From Ruegeria sp. R14_0 (GTDB taxonomy: Bacteria > Pseudomonadota > Alphaproteobacteria > Rhodobacterales > Rhodobacteraceae): a DNA stretch of 64,000 bases. The notes under the pieces were generated by a model that did no database searches, was not told the origin of the DNA, and saw nothing but the letters and a program-made list of their open reading frames with translations. Below are positions 9,690 to 18,285 of the stretch, piece by piece. The stretch covers positions 1-64,000 of the forward strand of contig NZ_JAGHRC010000002.1 in the NCBI RefSeq assembly GCF_017743975.1, in the 5' to 3' direction. The first letter of the stretch is position 1, and each line of letters begins with the position of its first letter. The position numbers and the translations under genes are program-made.

Positions 9690-10589
9690 TCAACGCTTGA
9701 GCGTTTCACCCAACGCCATGGTGCGTTTTCTGAGCCATGACATAAAGCCGCGCGGATCGCGTTCCAGCAGTTTCATGTCTTCGTCCGAGATTGGCTCTCC
9801 GATCACTGGGGACTGCGGTTTATTGCAGGAGCGAACGATTTCATGAAGCAGCAGGCCCTGCCGCAGGATCGGTGACAGCTTGTTGGCAATCTGATAAGCG
9901 CGCGAGTTTCTTCCGGGGAAGAAAATCGGCACCACCTGAGCGCCGGACCGACGGATCATTTTGGCGGTGAATACATTCCATTCACGCTCTTGCGCAGGGC
10001 CAAACCAGTCGTCTGAGGACATGACCACGCCCGACGGGAACAGCGCGACAACCCCGCCGTCCTTCAGATGGTCCATCGCCTTGCTGCGCATTTCCAGCAT
10101 CTTGGTCTGCGCCTCTGGGTCGTGTGGGAATGGTACCGGAATCATGAACGATGTCGCAGCCTCATCCAGCCCGGTCAGGACCGAGCGGGTCAGAATGCGA
10201 TAATCACTGCGAACCTGTCCAATCAGTTCGGCCAGTATCATGCCGTCGACCATTCCGTGCGGATGGTTTGCTACGACGACCACAGGCCCCTTTTTGGGAA
10301 TTCGCGCGATCTGTTCCTGCGGCGTGGTGAGGTTGATTCCCATAACCTCAAGCGCGCCGCCCCAGAACCGTTGGCCCCGATAGTATTCATTCTTTTTTTC
10401 GAACTTATTGACCATGCGCAGAATGGTCAGCTTACCTGTGCACCATTCAATGGCCCGAATGGCCGTGGACGTCCAGGCGTCGTCGAACGAGTTCGCATAG
10501 GTCAGGGTTCTACGGTCGTAGACTTCACCCTGGTCATCTGTCCCATCCACAACCGGGCCTGTCTTGGTCTCGTGCGTTGTTTCCGCCAA
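9690..10589 (-). CDS. Lysophospholipid acyltransferase family protein
   Basis: The 299-residue protein belongs to the PlsC-like acyltransferases. It has the first catalytic block as ANHPHGMVDG near residue 108, a spacing variant of the HX4D motif seen in a subgroup of bacterial enzymes, then VPIFFPGRN as the substrate-binding block and FPSGVVM. It lacks transmembrane helices and so should bind membranes peripherally. Likely roles are phosphatidic acid or ornithine lipid synthesis; the acceptor is not clear. The start is TTG, with GGAAGG 6 bases upstream. It follows ptsH on the same strand with a 39-base gap and may be co-transcribed with it. Confidence 0.85.
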   Translation of the reverse strand: MAETTHETKTGPVVDGTDDQGEVYDRRTLTYANSFDDAWTSTAIRAIEWCTGKLTILRMVNKFEKKNEYYRGQRFWGGALEVMGINLTTPQEQIARIPKKGPVVVVANHPHGMVDGMILAELIGQVRSDYRILTRSVLTGLDEAATSFMIPVPFPHDPEAQTKMLEMRSKAMDHLKDGGVVALFPSGVVMSSDDWFGPAQEREWNVFTAKMIRRSGAQVVPIFFPGRNSRAYQIANKLSPILRQGLLLHEIVRSCNKPQSPVIGEPISDEDMKLLERDPRGFMSWLRKRTMALGETLKR

Positions 10590-10628
10590 TTCCTGGCCTT
10601 CCCGTTTTTCGTGTCGCGACCGAGCCGT

Positions 10629-10898
10629 TCAGAACCCTTCCCCGAACTTGTCGTTCACCAGGGTTTCCAATGCATCTGCCAACGCCTCAGCATCCGGTCC
10701 GGACGTCTCGACGTCAATAGTCGTTCCGCGCGAGGCTGCCAACATCAAAAGCCCCATGATACTGTCCCCTGAGGCAGAAAGTCCGTCTTTGGACACCTCT
10801 GCCTGCGCATCAAAGCCCTCAACCACCTCAACCAGCTTAGCCGAGGCGCGGGCGTGCAAACCCTTTTCGTTTATTATTTTCAAGCTTCGGTTGGTCAT
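10629..10898 (-). CDS. ptsH: Phosphocarrier protein HPr
   Basis: HPr relays phosphate from EI to EIIA proteins. The 89-residue sequence has the active-site motif GLHARAS with His15, and a regulatory site with Ser46 in GDSIMGLLML, the site phosphorylated by HPr kinase in other bacteria. An hprK gene sits three genes upstream, consistent with Ser46 being functional. No sugar permease component is encoded nearby, so this HPr probably serves a regulatory PTS. The EIIA gene ends 17 bases upstream on the same strand. Confidence 0.96.
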   Translation of the reverse strand: MTNRSLKIINEKGLHARASAKLVEVVEGFDAQAEVSKDGLSASGDSIMGLLMLAASRGTTIDVETSGPDAEALADALETLVNDKFGEGF

Positions 10899-10915
10899 TC
10901 TTAATCAATCCGGTC

Positions 10916-11308
10916 TTAGTCCAACGTCACATTTTGCGCGTTAATATATTTTCGTCCAGCCTCCATCGCGCGGCGCACGGCATCCCCGATCGGCAGGTGG
11001 CGACTTTTGGCCAGTTTAATAAGCATAGGCAAATTTGCACCGTAAAGAATACGGCGATCCTGCGGCGTGCAGGCTTTCAGACTCAGATTCGAAGGGCTGC
11101 CACCGAACAGGTCCGTGACAACGACAACACCATCGCCGGCATCGACGTTATCCGCAGCGGCGCATATCTCTGCCTGTTTCGCTTCGCGATCGTGATCCGC
11201 CTCGATCGAGATTGCGACCAGCCCAGGTTGTTTTCCGACCACATGCTGCATGGCTGCCAGATACTCCTGGGCCAGCCCGCCATGTGCTACGAGTACGATC
11301 CCGATCAA
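10916..11308 (-). CDS. PTS system mannose-type EIIA component
   Basis: The 130-residue protein is an EIIA of the mannose class: it opens IGIVLVAHGGLAQEYLAAM, with the phosphorylatable His9 in VAHG, and contains VVVVTDLFGGSPSNLSL. There is no attached EIIB domain and no EIIC/EIID partner, so it accepts phosphate from HPr for regulatory purposes. Its TTG start overlaps the stop codon of rapZ (TTGA), which implies translational coupling. In alphaproteobacteria this protein belongs to the HprK/HPr pathway. Also called ManX-like or PtsM. Confidence 0.93.
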   Translation of the reverse strand: MIGIVLVAHGGLAQEYLAAMQHVVGKQPGLVAISIEADHDREAKQAEICAAADNVDAGDGVVVVTDLFGGSPSNLSLKACTPQDRRILYGANLPMLIKLAKSRHLPIGDAVRRAMEAGRKYINAQNVTLD

Positions 11309-12186
11309 TCCGGCCTCACATTCAACGATCGACGTTCCATTTCGCGGTGCCTAACTGCCACTTGCTGCCCCTCCTCTGCAAGGGCCTTTGCAACCGCTTC
11401 TGCCATTGCCACCGACCTGTGTTGCCCTCCAGTACACCCGAATGCCACAGAAAGATGCGCTTTGCCTTCGGCGCGGAACGCTGGGAGCAGCAGTTTCAAC
11501 AGATCGACGACGCGGTCGAAGAACGGTGCATAATTATCGTCTGACTGTACATAGCGCGCCACGTCCGGGTTTCGACCATCTTCGGCGCGCAACTCTGGTC
11601 GCCAATATGGGTTGGCAAGAAAACGACAATCGAAAACCATATCCAAACCGCGCGGCAATCCGCGTTTATAAGAGAAGGACTCGATCGAGACGGCCAGATG
11701 TCTTCCGCTTTTTGGGGCGAACCAACGCTCGACCTCTTCGCGCAACTGATGGACGTTCAGAGCACTGGTATCGATCAATGTGTCGGCGATTTCGCGGATC
11801 GGGGCCAGCAGTTCCTTTTCCTGCCGGACACCAGTTTCCGGACTTGCATCTACCGCGACCGGGTGACGTCTTCGCGTTTCCGAGAAGCGGCGCAACAGGA
11901 CGTCATCAGTACAATCGAGGTAGAGTATCGTCAGATCCGCCTGATCCATGCCCCGCAGGCGCGCGGCCAGTTCGATAAACCCTATGGTCGAGAAATCACG
12001 ATTGCGCGCATCAATCCCCAGCGCCATGGGTTGGTCACTTTCAGGGCCGTCCAAAAGGCGCGTCAGCAGGCCCATGGGCAAGTTGTCGATAGCCTCAAAC
12101 CCCAGATCCTCAAGCACATGAATGGCCGTCGTCCGCCCGGCCCCCGAAGGACCGGTGACCAGGACAATGCGCCGTTGTTTTTTCAT
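11305..12186 (-). CDS. rapZ: RapZ / YvcJ family nucleotide-binding protein
   Basis: RapZ proteins bind nucleotides and, in E. coli, RNAs that govern glucosamine-6-phosphate synthesis. The 293-residue product has a Walker A motif GPSGAGRTT at the N terminus, the DCTDDVLLRRFSETRRRHP block and the C-terminal FGCTGGQHRSV motif. An ATG four codons upstream (12198) is possible; the ATG at 12186 was chosen because it overlaps the hprK stop as ATGA. Whether it adapts RNase E to sRNAs in this organism is unknown. It is part of the HPr-EIIA-RapZ-HprK-ChvG-ChvI block. Confidence 0.93.
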   Translation of the reverse strand: MKKQRRIVLVTGPSGAGRTTAIHVLEDLGFEAIDNLPMGLLTRLLDGPESDQPMALGIDARNRDFSTIGFIELAARLRGMDQADLTILYLDCTDDVLLRRFSETRRRHPVAVDASPETGVRQEKELLAPIREIADTLIDTSALNVHQLREEVERWFAPKSGRHLAVSIESFSYKRGLPRGLDMVFDCRFLANPYWRPELRAEDGRNPDVARYVQSDDNYAPFFDRVVDLLKLLLPAFRAEGKAHLSVAFGCTGGQHRSVAMAEAVAKALAEEGQQVAVRHREMERRSLNVRPD

Positions 12187-12653
12187 TTGCCGGACCATTC
12201 CGAGCCCACGCGCCCCATTTTCATCAATTGCATCAGTGCTGCGGCCAAATTGGGAACGCCGAGTCCCCGAAACAAGGGAACAGATTGCCTCAGGGCGCGG
12301 ATCACATTTGCTTCCGGAAACCGTTTTTGTTCTTGTTGGTCCAGATCCACCACGCAGGCCAGGGGCACAAGCCCCACGGCGGAAGCTCTCAAAATTCCGA
12401 TACCCCGCGCTTCGATCATTCCGCGAATGTTCGGGGCTGCATCGGCCAAGATCTGATCACCCTCAGCGCGCAGTTCGACCCGGTCATCCCCGACCAGGTC
12501 GGCCCCCAGCGCCATCATCTGAAGCGCCAGAGCGGACTTGCCAGAACCCGAGGCACCCACAATCAGCAAAGCTTGCCCCGCAACCGCAACGCAACTCGCG
12601 TGAATGATGGCGCTATCGTGTTCGGCCAGATCATAGACGGACGGGCCGCTCAT
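12183..12653 (-). CDS. hprK: HPr kinase/phosphorylase, short alphaproteobacterial form
   Basis: HprK phosphorylates HPr at Ser46. This product has only 156 residues because alphaproteobacterial HprK lacks the N-terminal domain of Firmicutes enzymes. The Walker A motif GASGSGKS is at residues 33-40, followed by ALGADLVGDDRVEL, which supplies the catalytic acidic residues, and the family motif ARGIGIL. It overlaps rapZ and is separated from chvG by only 3 bases. Its target Ser46 is present in the HPr of the same block. The short form is normal for this class and not a truncation. Confidence 0.93.
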   Translation of the reverse strand: MSGPSVYDLAEHDSAIIHASCVAVAGQALLIVGASGSGKSALALQMMALGADLVGDDRVELRAEGDQILADAAPNIRGMIEARGIGILRASAVGLVPLACVVDLDQQEQKRFPEANVIRALRQSVPLFRGLGVPNLAAALMQLMKMGRVGSEWSGK

Positions 12654-12656
12654 GGA

Positions 12657-14369
12657 TCAAACAGGCAGCCCGACAACAAAGCGCGCGCCCAACGGGTCCG
12701 AGGTGATGTCAGCCTCGGTCGGGCGGATGTTCTCGGCCCAGATTACGCCGCCGTGAGCCTCGACAATCTGCTTCGAGATCGCCAGCCCCAGACCCGAGTT
12801 ATTCCCGAAATGCTCGGCAGGTCGCTGCGAATAGAACCGTTTGAAAACTTTGGTCAGCGCCTGTTCGGGGATGCCGGGACCTGTGTCTTCGACCACAACC
12901 AGAACGCGGTTTTGGCGCCGGCGCACCCAGACGCGGATTGCATCTTTTTCTTCGCAGAACGAAATCGCGTTGGTGATCAGATTGACAAAGACCTGAGCCA
13001 GACGCGCCTCGAGCCCGTTGATGATGATCGGGTTTTCAGGCAGGTCGGTGATATAGTCGATCCCCTTGGATCGCGCGTCTTCGCCCAGATACTGGCTGAT
13101 ATTGCCAACCAGTTTCAAAAGGTCAAAGGGCTGTTCTTCTTCCTTGACCAGTTCCGCATCCAAGCGGGACGCGTTCGAGATGTCGCTGACCAAACGGTCC
13201 AAGCGGCGCACGTCGTGTTCGATTACGCCCATCAGTTTCTCGCGCTGATCCTCGCGCTTGACCATTCGCAGCGTACCCACGGCAGATTGCAGACTGGCCA
13301 GCGGGTTCTTGATCTCATGGGCGACATCAGCGGCGAACTGTTCATTCGCATCGATCCTGTTATACAGCGCTGTCACCATGCCCCTTAGTGCGCGACTGAG
13401 CAGGCCGATTTCGTCCGGGCGCGCGGTCAGATCGGGGATACGGATCCGTCCCGGATTCACGCCCGCGCCTCGGTCCTTGCCCAGTTCAGCCGCAGCGGCC
13501 AGATCGGCAAGCGGGTTGGCGATCGTCGAAGCCAGCACCAGACTCAACCCGATGGAAACCAGCAGGGCGACGACAAACATTTGCAGAATACGCTCCTGCT
13601 CGCGACGAGCCAAAGCGTCGATTTCCCCCGAAGGTCCGGCCATAGCCACGGCGCCGACCGCGGCGCTGTCCAGCAGAATGGGTGCTGCGGCTACAATCAC
13701 CGTTTCGCCGAAATCATCCTTAACCGCCTGTACCTGCACTTCACCCTGCAGCGCGCTGGGCACAATCGCTTGAACCCTTTGTGCCAGTGTCGGTGCTTCG
13801 CCGGGTTCACTGCCGGAAAACACGCGTGACAAGCCCGTCCACACTGCATTAAGCGCGTCGCTGATCACGGTGCTGCCCGTCTGAAGCTCTGCTTCTGATG
13901 CCAACAAGGCCGGCGTTTCCGATGCTGCGCCCCGCGCCCACCCAATCAGCGTACCCCGCGCATCGTATACAAAGACCTCTCCACCTTCAGGCAGGCTGAG
14001 ACCGGCCAGAGTATCTTTCACGTCCAACGCGCTTGAATCCTGCGTCAGCCCGGACGCCGTCTGTCGTAGCTGAGCCTCGAACACGTTGCTAACCAACTGC
14101 GCGTCGCCAACCAAATTGCGGGCCGTTTGCCGCAGCTGTTCCCCCCGCGAGTCGTCGAGATACAGCAAACCCGTCACCAAGATGACCAGAGCGATCAGGT
14201 TCAGGGTGATGATCTTGCGCGCCAGAGGCGAACCGCGCAGGGAAAACAGGTTGCGACGACGACGGGAAGCGCGAAGCTCGGCAGACTCGGGGTCTTGCGG
14301 GATGACCCAGTCATCCCCCAGAACGACATCACCGTCCCGCAATTCGCTGGCTTGTTCCGTATCGCGCAC
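12657..14369 (-). CDS. chvG: Sensor histidine kinase ChvG
   Basis: ChvG senses acid or envelope signals and phosphorylates ChvI. The 570-residue protein has a cytoplasmic basic N terminus, a transmembrane helix near residues 52-70, a periplasmic sensing region, a second helix near 264-282, HAMP-like linker, a HisKA domain with the phosphoaccepting His351 in DVAHEIKNPLASL, and an HATPase domain with NLITNAISFCEE and DTGPGIP. It starts with GTG. It sits directly upstream of hprK and downstream of chvI, a conserved alphaproteobacterial order. The N-terminal cytoplasmic tail of about 50 residues is typical. Confidence 0.94.
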   Translation of the reverse strand: MRDTEQASELRDGDVVLGDDWVIPQDPESAELRASRRRRNLFSLRGSPLARKIITLNLIALVILVTGLLYLDDSRGEQLRQTARNLVGDAQLVSNVFEAQLRQTASGLTQDSSALDVKDTLAGLSLPEGGEVFVYDARGTLIGWARGAASETPALLASEAELQTGSTVISDALNAVWTGLSRVFSGSEPGEAPTLAQRVQAIVPSALQGEVQVQAVKDDFGETVIVAAAPILLDSAAVGAVAMAGPSGEIDALARREQERILQMFVVALLVSIGLSLVLASTIANPLADLAAAAELGKDRGAGVNPGRIRIPDLTARPDEIGLLSRALRGMVTALYNRIDANEQFAADVAHEIKNPLASLQSAVGTLRMVKREDQREKLMGVIEHDVRRLDRLVSDISNASRLDAELVKEEEQPFDLLKLVGNISQYLGEDARSKGIDYITDLPENPIIINGLEARLAQVFVNLITNAISFCEEKDAIRVWVRRRQNRVLVVVEDTGPGIPEQALTKVFKRFYSQRPAEHFGNNSGLGLAISKQIVEAHGGVIWAENIRPTEADITSDPLGARFVVGLPV

Positions 14370-14401
14370 GAGACCCGGTTACCCCTGATTAATGGCCACG
14401 C

Positions 14402-15106
14402 TTATTCTTCGTTGTACCTGTACCCAATGCCGTACAGCGTTTCGATCGCCGAAAACTCGGGGTCTGCGGCGCGCATTTTCTTGCGCAGGCGCTTGATGTG
14501 GCTATCGATAGTGCGGTCGTCCACATAGACCTGATCGTCATAGGCAACGTCCATCAGCTGATCGCGGCTTTTGACAAAGCCCGGTCGCTGCGCCAACGCT
14601 TGAAGCAATAGGAACTCAGTCACGGTCAGGGACACGTCCGACCCTTTCCAGCTGACCGCGTGGCGCAGCGGGTCCATCCGCAGATCGCCACGCTCCATTA
14701 CTTTGGCGTCGCCGGTGCTGGCGGTGGTCGCATCTCCCGTGGTTGCCTCCTGCCGGCGCAGTAGCGCGCGGATGCGCTCCACCAGAAGACGCTGCGAGAA
14801 CGGCTTTTTGACATAGTCATCCGCGCCCATGCGCAGACCAAGAACCTCGTCGATCTCGTCATCTTTGGAGGTTAGGAAAATCACCGGCATCTGGGTTTTC
14901 TGCCGCAACCGCTGCAACAGGTCCATCCCGTCCATTCGCGGCATCTTTATATCCAGAACAGCCATGTCGGGCAGTTTCTTGTTGAAAGCGTCCAGCGCTG
15001 CCTGTCCATCATTATACGTCTCAACCTCGAACCCTTCGGCTTCGAGTGTCATGGAAACGGACGTCAGGATATTTCTGTCGTCGTCCACCAGTGCAATCTT
15101 TGACAT
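14402..15106 (-). CDS. chvI: Response regulator ChvI (OmpR/PhoB family)
   Basis: The 234-residue regulator has a receiver domain with the acidic pocket DDD at residues 8-10, phosphoaccepting Asp52 in [11 protein letters not shown] and Lys in DYVKKPFS, and a C-terminal winged-helix DNA-binding domain with [16 protein letters not shown]. It is the partner of ChvG, whose gene follows after 32 bases. AGGGG lies upstream of the ATG inside a perfect GGGTTAACCC palindrome at 15108-15117. In Agrobacterium the ChvGI system influences pckA, which is divergent from chvI here. Direct control of pckA is a testable inference. Confidence 0.95.
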   Translation of the reverse strand: MSKIALVDDDRNILTSVSMTLEAEGFEVETYNDGQAALDAFNKKLPDMAVLDIKMPRMDGMDLLQRLRQKTQMPVIFLTSKDDEIDEVLGLRMGADDYVKKPFSQRLLVERIRALLRRQEATTGDATTASTGDAKVMERGDLRMDPLRHAVSWKGSDVSLTVTEFLLLQALAQRPGFVKSRDQLMDVAYDDQVYVDDRTIDSHIKRLRKKMRAADPEFSAIETLYGIGYRYNEE

Positions 15107-15454
15107 CGGGTTAACCCCTATTCCTGCTCACTCACGCAATTATTCGCTTATTAGTAAGGCATCTTTGTCGTTTTTATGGCCCCGAATCAATCCGTATCTG
15201 CGAATCGTGCGATTGTTGTCACACAGATGCGGCAAAAAAGCCGTTAACATGCGCGTAAAAGCGCCTTGTTTTCCGACAGGAAATTATTGGTGGCGCTAAA
15301 CTTTGACTTGGTTGCGCTAACTACGTCAAACCGTGCTGTTCATGCCCTAAACGACCGTGATAAGACCCGCCCATCCGCCGGTTTTTCCCGGCATACTGCC
15401 CCAAGAGCGCACCCCGGCCCAACCGCCGACGCGCCGCCACAGGAGAAGACACAC
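15107..15454. promoter_or_regulatory. 348-base divergent regulatory region between chvI and pckA
   Basis: No gene is seen in this region. It holds a GGGTTAACCC palindrome at the chvI translation start, a TTAACATGCGCGTAA element at 15244-15258 that resembles an imperfect CtrA site (TTAA-N7-GTAA), and two near-identical 13-mers described separately. The pckA Shine-Dalgarno AGGAGAAG is at 15441-15448. No clear -35/-10 pair could be fixed. Confidence 0.5.
15287..15320. repeat. Tandem 13-mers 21 bp apart upstream of pckA
   Basis: TTGGTGGCGCTAA (15287-15299) and TTGGTTGCGCTAA (15308-15320) agree at 12 of 13 positions and lie 21 bp apart, two turns of the helix. This is the geometry expected for dimer-binding response regulators of the OmpR family, such as ChvI encoded next door. 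Confidence 0.6.
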
Positions 15455-17053
15455 ATGACATCTGGACGGGTTAACCCGCAATTCCGCCTCGAAGATCAGG
15501 GCATCGAGGGTCTGGGCAATGTCTATTATAACTTCATGGAACCGGCGCTGATCGAAGAGGCGCTGAAGCGCGGCGAAGGCACCCTTGGCAATGGCGGAGC
15601 CTTCCTGGTAACCACCGGCAAATTCACCGGTCGTTCCCCCAAGGACAAACACGTCGTCAAGACCGACAGCGTTGCCGACACCATCTGGTGGGAAAACAAT
15701 GCCGCGATGACCCCCGAAGGGTTTGACGCACTGTACGAAGACATGCTGGCGCATATGAAAGGCCGCGATTACTTCGTGCAGGACCTCGTCGGCGGTGCCG
15801 ATCCAGCCTATTCGATCAACGTGCGCATGGTCACCGAACTGGCCTGGCACAACCTGTTCATCCGCCACCTGCTGCGCCGCCCGGATCGCGAAGATCTGGA
15901 AGAGTTCGTGGCGCACTTTACCGTCATCAATTGCCCCAGCTTCCAGGCTGATCCAGCCAAGCATGGCTGCAAGAGTGAAACCGTGATCGCGCTGAACTTC
16001 GATCGCAAGCTGATCCTGATCGGCGGCACGGAATACGCGGGTGAGAACAAAAAGTCCGTGTTCACTTTGCTTAACTACATGCTGCCGGAAAAAGGCGTGA
16101 TGCCTATGCACTGCTCGGCCAACCACGCCGTTGGCAACCCGGTCGACACGGCCGTATTCTTCGGCCTGTCCGGCACCGGAAAAACCACTTTGTCGGCCGA
16201 CCCCTCGCGCACCCTGATCGGGGATGACGAGCACGGCTGGTCGGACCGCGGCACTTTCAACTTTGAAGGCGGCTGCTATGCCAAGACGATCAACCTGAAC
16301 GCCGAGGCCGAGCCGGAAATCTACGCGACCACCAGCAAGTTCGGCACCGTGATCGAAAACATGGTCTTTGACCCCGAAACCAAAGAGCTGGATTTCGAAG
16401 ACGACTCGCTGACAGCGAACATGCGCTGCGCCTACCCGCTCGAGTACATCTCAAACGCGTCCAGCAGCGCTTTGGGTGGGCATCCGAAGAACATCATCAT
16501 GCTGACCTGCGATGCGTTTGGCGTTCTGCCTCCGATCGCGCGTCTGACACCGGCACAGGCGATGTACCACTTCCTGTCGGGCTTCACCTCGAAGGTCGCC
16601 GGAACCGAGCGTGGCATTACCGAACCACAGCCCACATTCTCGACCTGCTTCGGCGCGCCATTTATGCCGCGTCGCCCGGAAGAGTACGGCAATCTGCTGC
16701 GTGACAAGATCGCCCAGCACGGCGCGACCTGCTGGTTGGTGAACACCGGCTGGACCGGCGGTGCCTATGGCGTTGGCAGCCGCATGCCGATCCGCGCGAC
16801 CCGCGCCCTGCTGACGGCTGCCCTGGAAGGATCGCTGCGCGATGCCGAGTTCCGCAAGGATGCGAATTTCGGCTTTGACGTTCCGGTCTCGGTTCCCGGC
16901 GTGGCCGAAGTTCTGCTGGACCCGCGCCGCACCTGGGATGATCAGGCCGCGTTTGACAAGCAGGCTGAGAAACTGGTGCAGATGTTTGCCGAGAACTTTG
17001 AACAGTACCTGCCCTTCATCGACGATGACATCAAAGCCGTCGCAATCGGGTGA
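15455..17053 (+). CDS. pckA: Phosphoenolpyruvate carboxykinase (ATP)
   Basis: PckA converts oxaloacetate and ATP to phosphoenolpyruvate, the entry to gluconeogenesis from C4 acids. The 532-residue protein has the kinase P-loop [18 protein letters not shown], the metal- and substrate-binding [14 protein letters not shown], and a C-terminal [17 protein letters not shown] motif, all typical of the ATP-dependent enzyme. A longer reading to 15266 exists but the family starts at this ATG, with AGGAGAAG 6 bases before it. The gene is monocistronic and ends in a strong terminator. It is divergent from chvI, an order also known in Rhizobiales. Confidence 0.97.
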   Translation: MTSGRVNPQFRLEDQGIEGLGNVYYNFMEPALIEEALKRGEGTLGNGGAFLVTTGKFTGRSPKDKHVVKTDSVADTIWWENNAAMTPEGFDALYEDMLAHMKGRDYFVQDLVGGADPAYSINVRMVTELAWHNLFIRHLLRRPDREDLEEFVAHFTVINCPSFQADPAKHGCKSETVIALNFDRKLILIGGTEYAGENKKSVFTLLNYMLPEKGVMPMHCSANHAVGNPVDTAVFFGLSGTGKTTLSADPSRTLIGDDEHGWSDRGTFNFEGGCYAKTINLNAEAEPEIYATTSKFGTVIENMVFDPETKELDFEDDSLTANMRCAYPLEYISNASSSALGGHPKNIIMLTCDAFGVLPPIARLTPAQAMYHFLSGFTSKVAGTERGITEPQPTFSTCFGAPFMPRRPEEYGNLLRDKIAQHGATCWLVNTGWTGGAYGVGSRMPIRATRALLTAALEGSLRDAEFRKDANFGFDVPVSVPGVAEVLLDPRRTWDDQAAFDKQAEKLVQMFAENFEQYLPFIDDDIKAVAIG

Positions 17054-17060
17054 AGAGATC

Positions 17061-17086
17061 AGGGGGCGGCTTCGCCCCCTTTTCTT
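17061..17086 (+). terminator. Intrinsic terminator of pckA
   Basis: AGGGGGCGGCTTCGCCCCCT forms a GC stem with a tetraloop and is followed by TTTCTTTT, 8 bases after the pckA stop codon. Confidence 0.9.
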
Positions 17087-17418
17087 TTGAGGCGACACAA
17101 AAAGCTTTAGTCGCCCAATGGTTGTAATATGCGCAATGCGCATACAAATTTATTGCCCGTTTCGCCAGTTTAGAGTACTCAACGGTGTCATAATGACGAA
17201 AATGCCCGGCGCTTTCGCACCGGGCGGAAAGTAAAGACCTTGGGGATACTCAATGAGCGCGCACTCACATTCGCGATTTGAGCAACCTAATCAGATATCT
17301 AGTGTAATCCATCGGGGATGGGTGTCAATATGAGACTTGCAAATCACCACTGAAAACGAATGCATCTCTCACCTTTGTATTTTGGCAAGGGGCGACACGG
17401 AAAACTACAGGTAAAGAA
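17087..17418. promoter_or_regulatory. 332-base gene-poor region with palindrome, hairpin and tiny ORF
   Basis: This region has no gene of normal size. It holds a perfect 17-bp palindrome (17128-17144), a GCCCGG/CCGGGC hairpin (17204-17225), and overlapping that hairpin a 13-codon reading frame at 17193-17234 (MTKMPGAFAPGGK) without a clear ribosome binding site. The second half is comparatively A/T-rich and probably contains the promoter of the winged-helix gene that follows. A small RNA is possible but not demonstrated. Confidence 0.4.
17128..17144. promoter_or_regulatory. Perfect 17-bp palindrome, candidate operator
   Basis: TATGCGCA-A-TGCGCATA has 8-base arms around one central base. Its size and symmetry fit a dimeric regulator. 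No gene starts within 250 bases; the nearest downstream gene encodes a small winged-helix protein. Confidence 0.5.
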
Positions 17419-17709
17419 ATGACAGAAATCTCGAAACTGACCGAACTTCGCAAATTGATGCAAAGTATGGAACAGACCCTTGGGCTCGAGCAACTCTCTC
17501 CGGTTGAGCGTGACATTTACTACGCCGCCGAAGAGCTTTCCAAACAGGATCAGGAAGTGCGGACTTTTGGTCTGATTGAACACACTCTGGTCAAAAGCGT
17601 TTCGCGCCCGACCTTCTTTCGCGCGCTGAAATCGCTGGTGCAAAAAGGCTATCTGTCCCAGAGCGGCAACTCAAACCGGGGGCGGTATATCGTACATGCG
17701 CCCAGATGA
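17419..17709 (+). CDS. Small winged-helix (HTH) protein, putative regulator
   Basis: This 96-residue protein starts MTEISKLTELRKLMQSMEQT. After an N-terminal helix it has a region SPVERDIYYAAEEL, then SVSRPTFFRALKSLVQKGYL as a likely recognition helix, and a wing with GNSNRGRYIVHAPR, giving a MarR-like winged-helix layout without the dimerisation helices of full MarR proteins. A GGTAAAG purine stretch precedes the ATG. The membrane protein gene downstream starts 34 bases later and may share its transcript. The DNA-binding role is inferred from the pattern only, and the targets are unknown. Confidence 0.75.
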   Translation: MTEISKLTELRKLMQSMEQTLGLEQLSPVERDIYYAAEELSKQDQEVRTFGLIEHTLVKSVSRPTFFRALKSLVQKGYLSQSGNSNRGRYIVHAPR

Positions 17710-17742
17710 TGTCTCCAACCTGCGCGTCGTTGGCTGAACACC

Positions 17743-18285
17743 GTGCGCAGATGGGCTTCTGACACATTCTTCGCCTCGCTGGCTTATGTGGTTGCGTCAT
17801 TCCTCACGTTTGAGGTGCTGATGCCGCTGCAGAACATGTTCTTCCCGGAATACCCAAGCCGGGCCAGCCTGCTGTTTTTGCCGCACGGCGTGCGTGTACT
17901 TGCCGCATGGCTATTGGGATGGCGCGCGATTTTCGCGCTGCTGCCCGGGGTCTTTTTGGTTTTTGCCTTTCTTGGCGGGGCGGACGTATTCCTGCCTAGC
18001 CGCCTGTTGGCGATTGCCATCGCTGTCACCACCGTTCCGGCCGTGTTCTATATATTCAAATGGATTGGATGGGATTTGTTCCCAAGGCCTGATCGCAAAC
18101 CCTGCTGGTTGTGCGTGATGGGTGTCGGCGTCATCACCTCGATCCTGGCATCCGCGCTAACGAACATGAGCTTTGGCAGTGCAGGCATTGAGTATATCGC
18201 CTTTCTGATCGGCGACATCTCGGGGCTGTTCTTCCTGATGTTGGGGCTGTATTTCACGTTTCGCTTCATGGACCGCAGGGCCTAA
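17743..18285 (+). CDS. Integral membrane protein, MASE1-like
   Basis: The 180-residue protein has about five to six hydrophobic segments with short loops. The RASLLFLPHGVRVLAAWLLG segment resembles the N-terminal helices of MASE1-type sensory membrane domains, which are normally fused to kinases or diguanylate cyclases. Here the domain stands alone. The likely start is GTG at 17743. The stop codon overlaps the end of the convergent TauE/SafE gene by four bases. It probably follows the small winged-helix gene in one transcript. The function is unknown; the resemblance to MASE1 is from memory and moderate. Confidence 0.7.
   Translation: MRRWASDTFFASLAYVVASFLTFEVLMPLQNMFFPEYPSRASLLFLPHGVRVLAAWLLGWRAIFALLPGVFLVFAFLGGADVFLPSRLLAIAIAVTTVPAVFYIFKWIGWDLFPRPDRKPCWLCVMGVGVITSILASALTNMSFGSAGIEYIAFLIGDISGLFFLMLGLYFTFRFMDRRA

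Noticed and set aside
12183..12653. Truncated hprK
   Set aside because: The short form with only the kinase domain is normal in alphaproteobacteria, and all kinase motifs are kept.
12228..13388. 386-codon plus-strand frame opposite hprK and chvG
   Set aside because: It lies on the opposite strand of two well-identified genes; composition is that of an antisense shadow.
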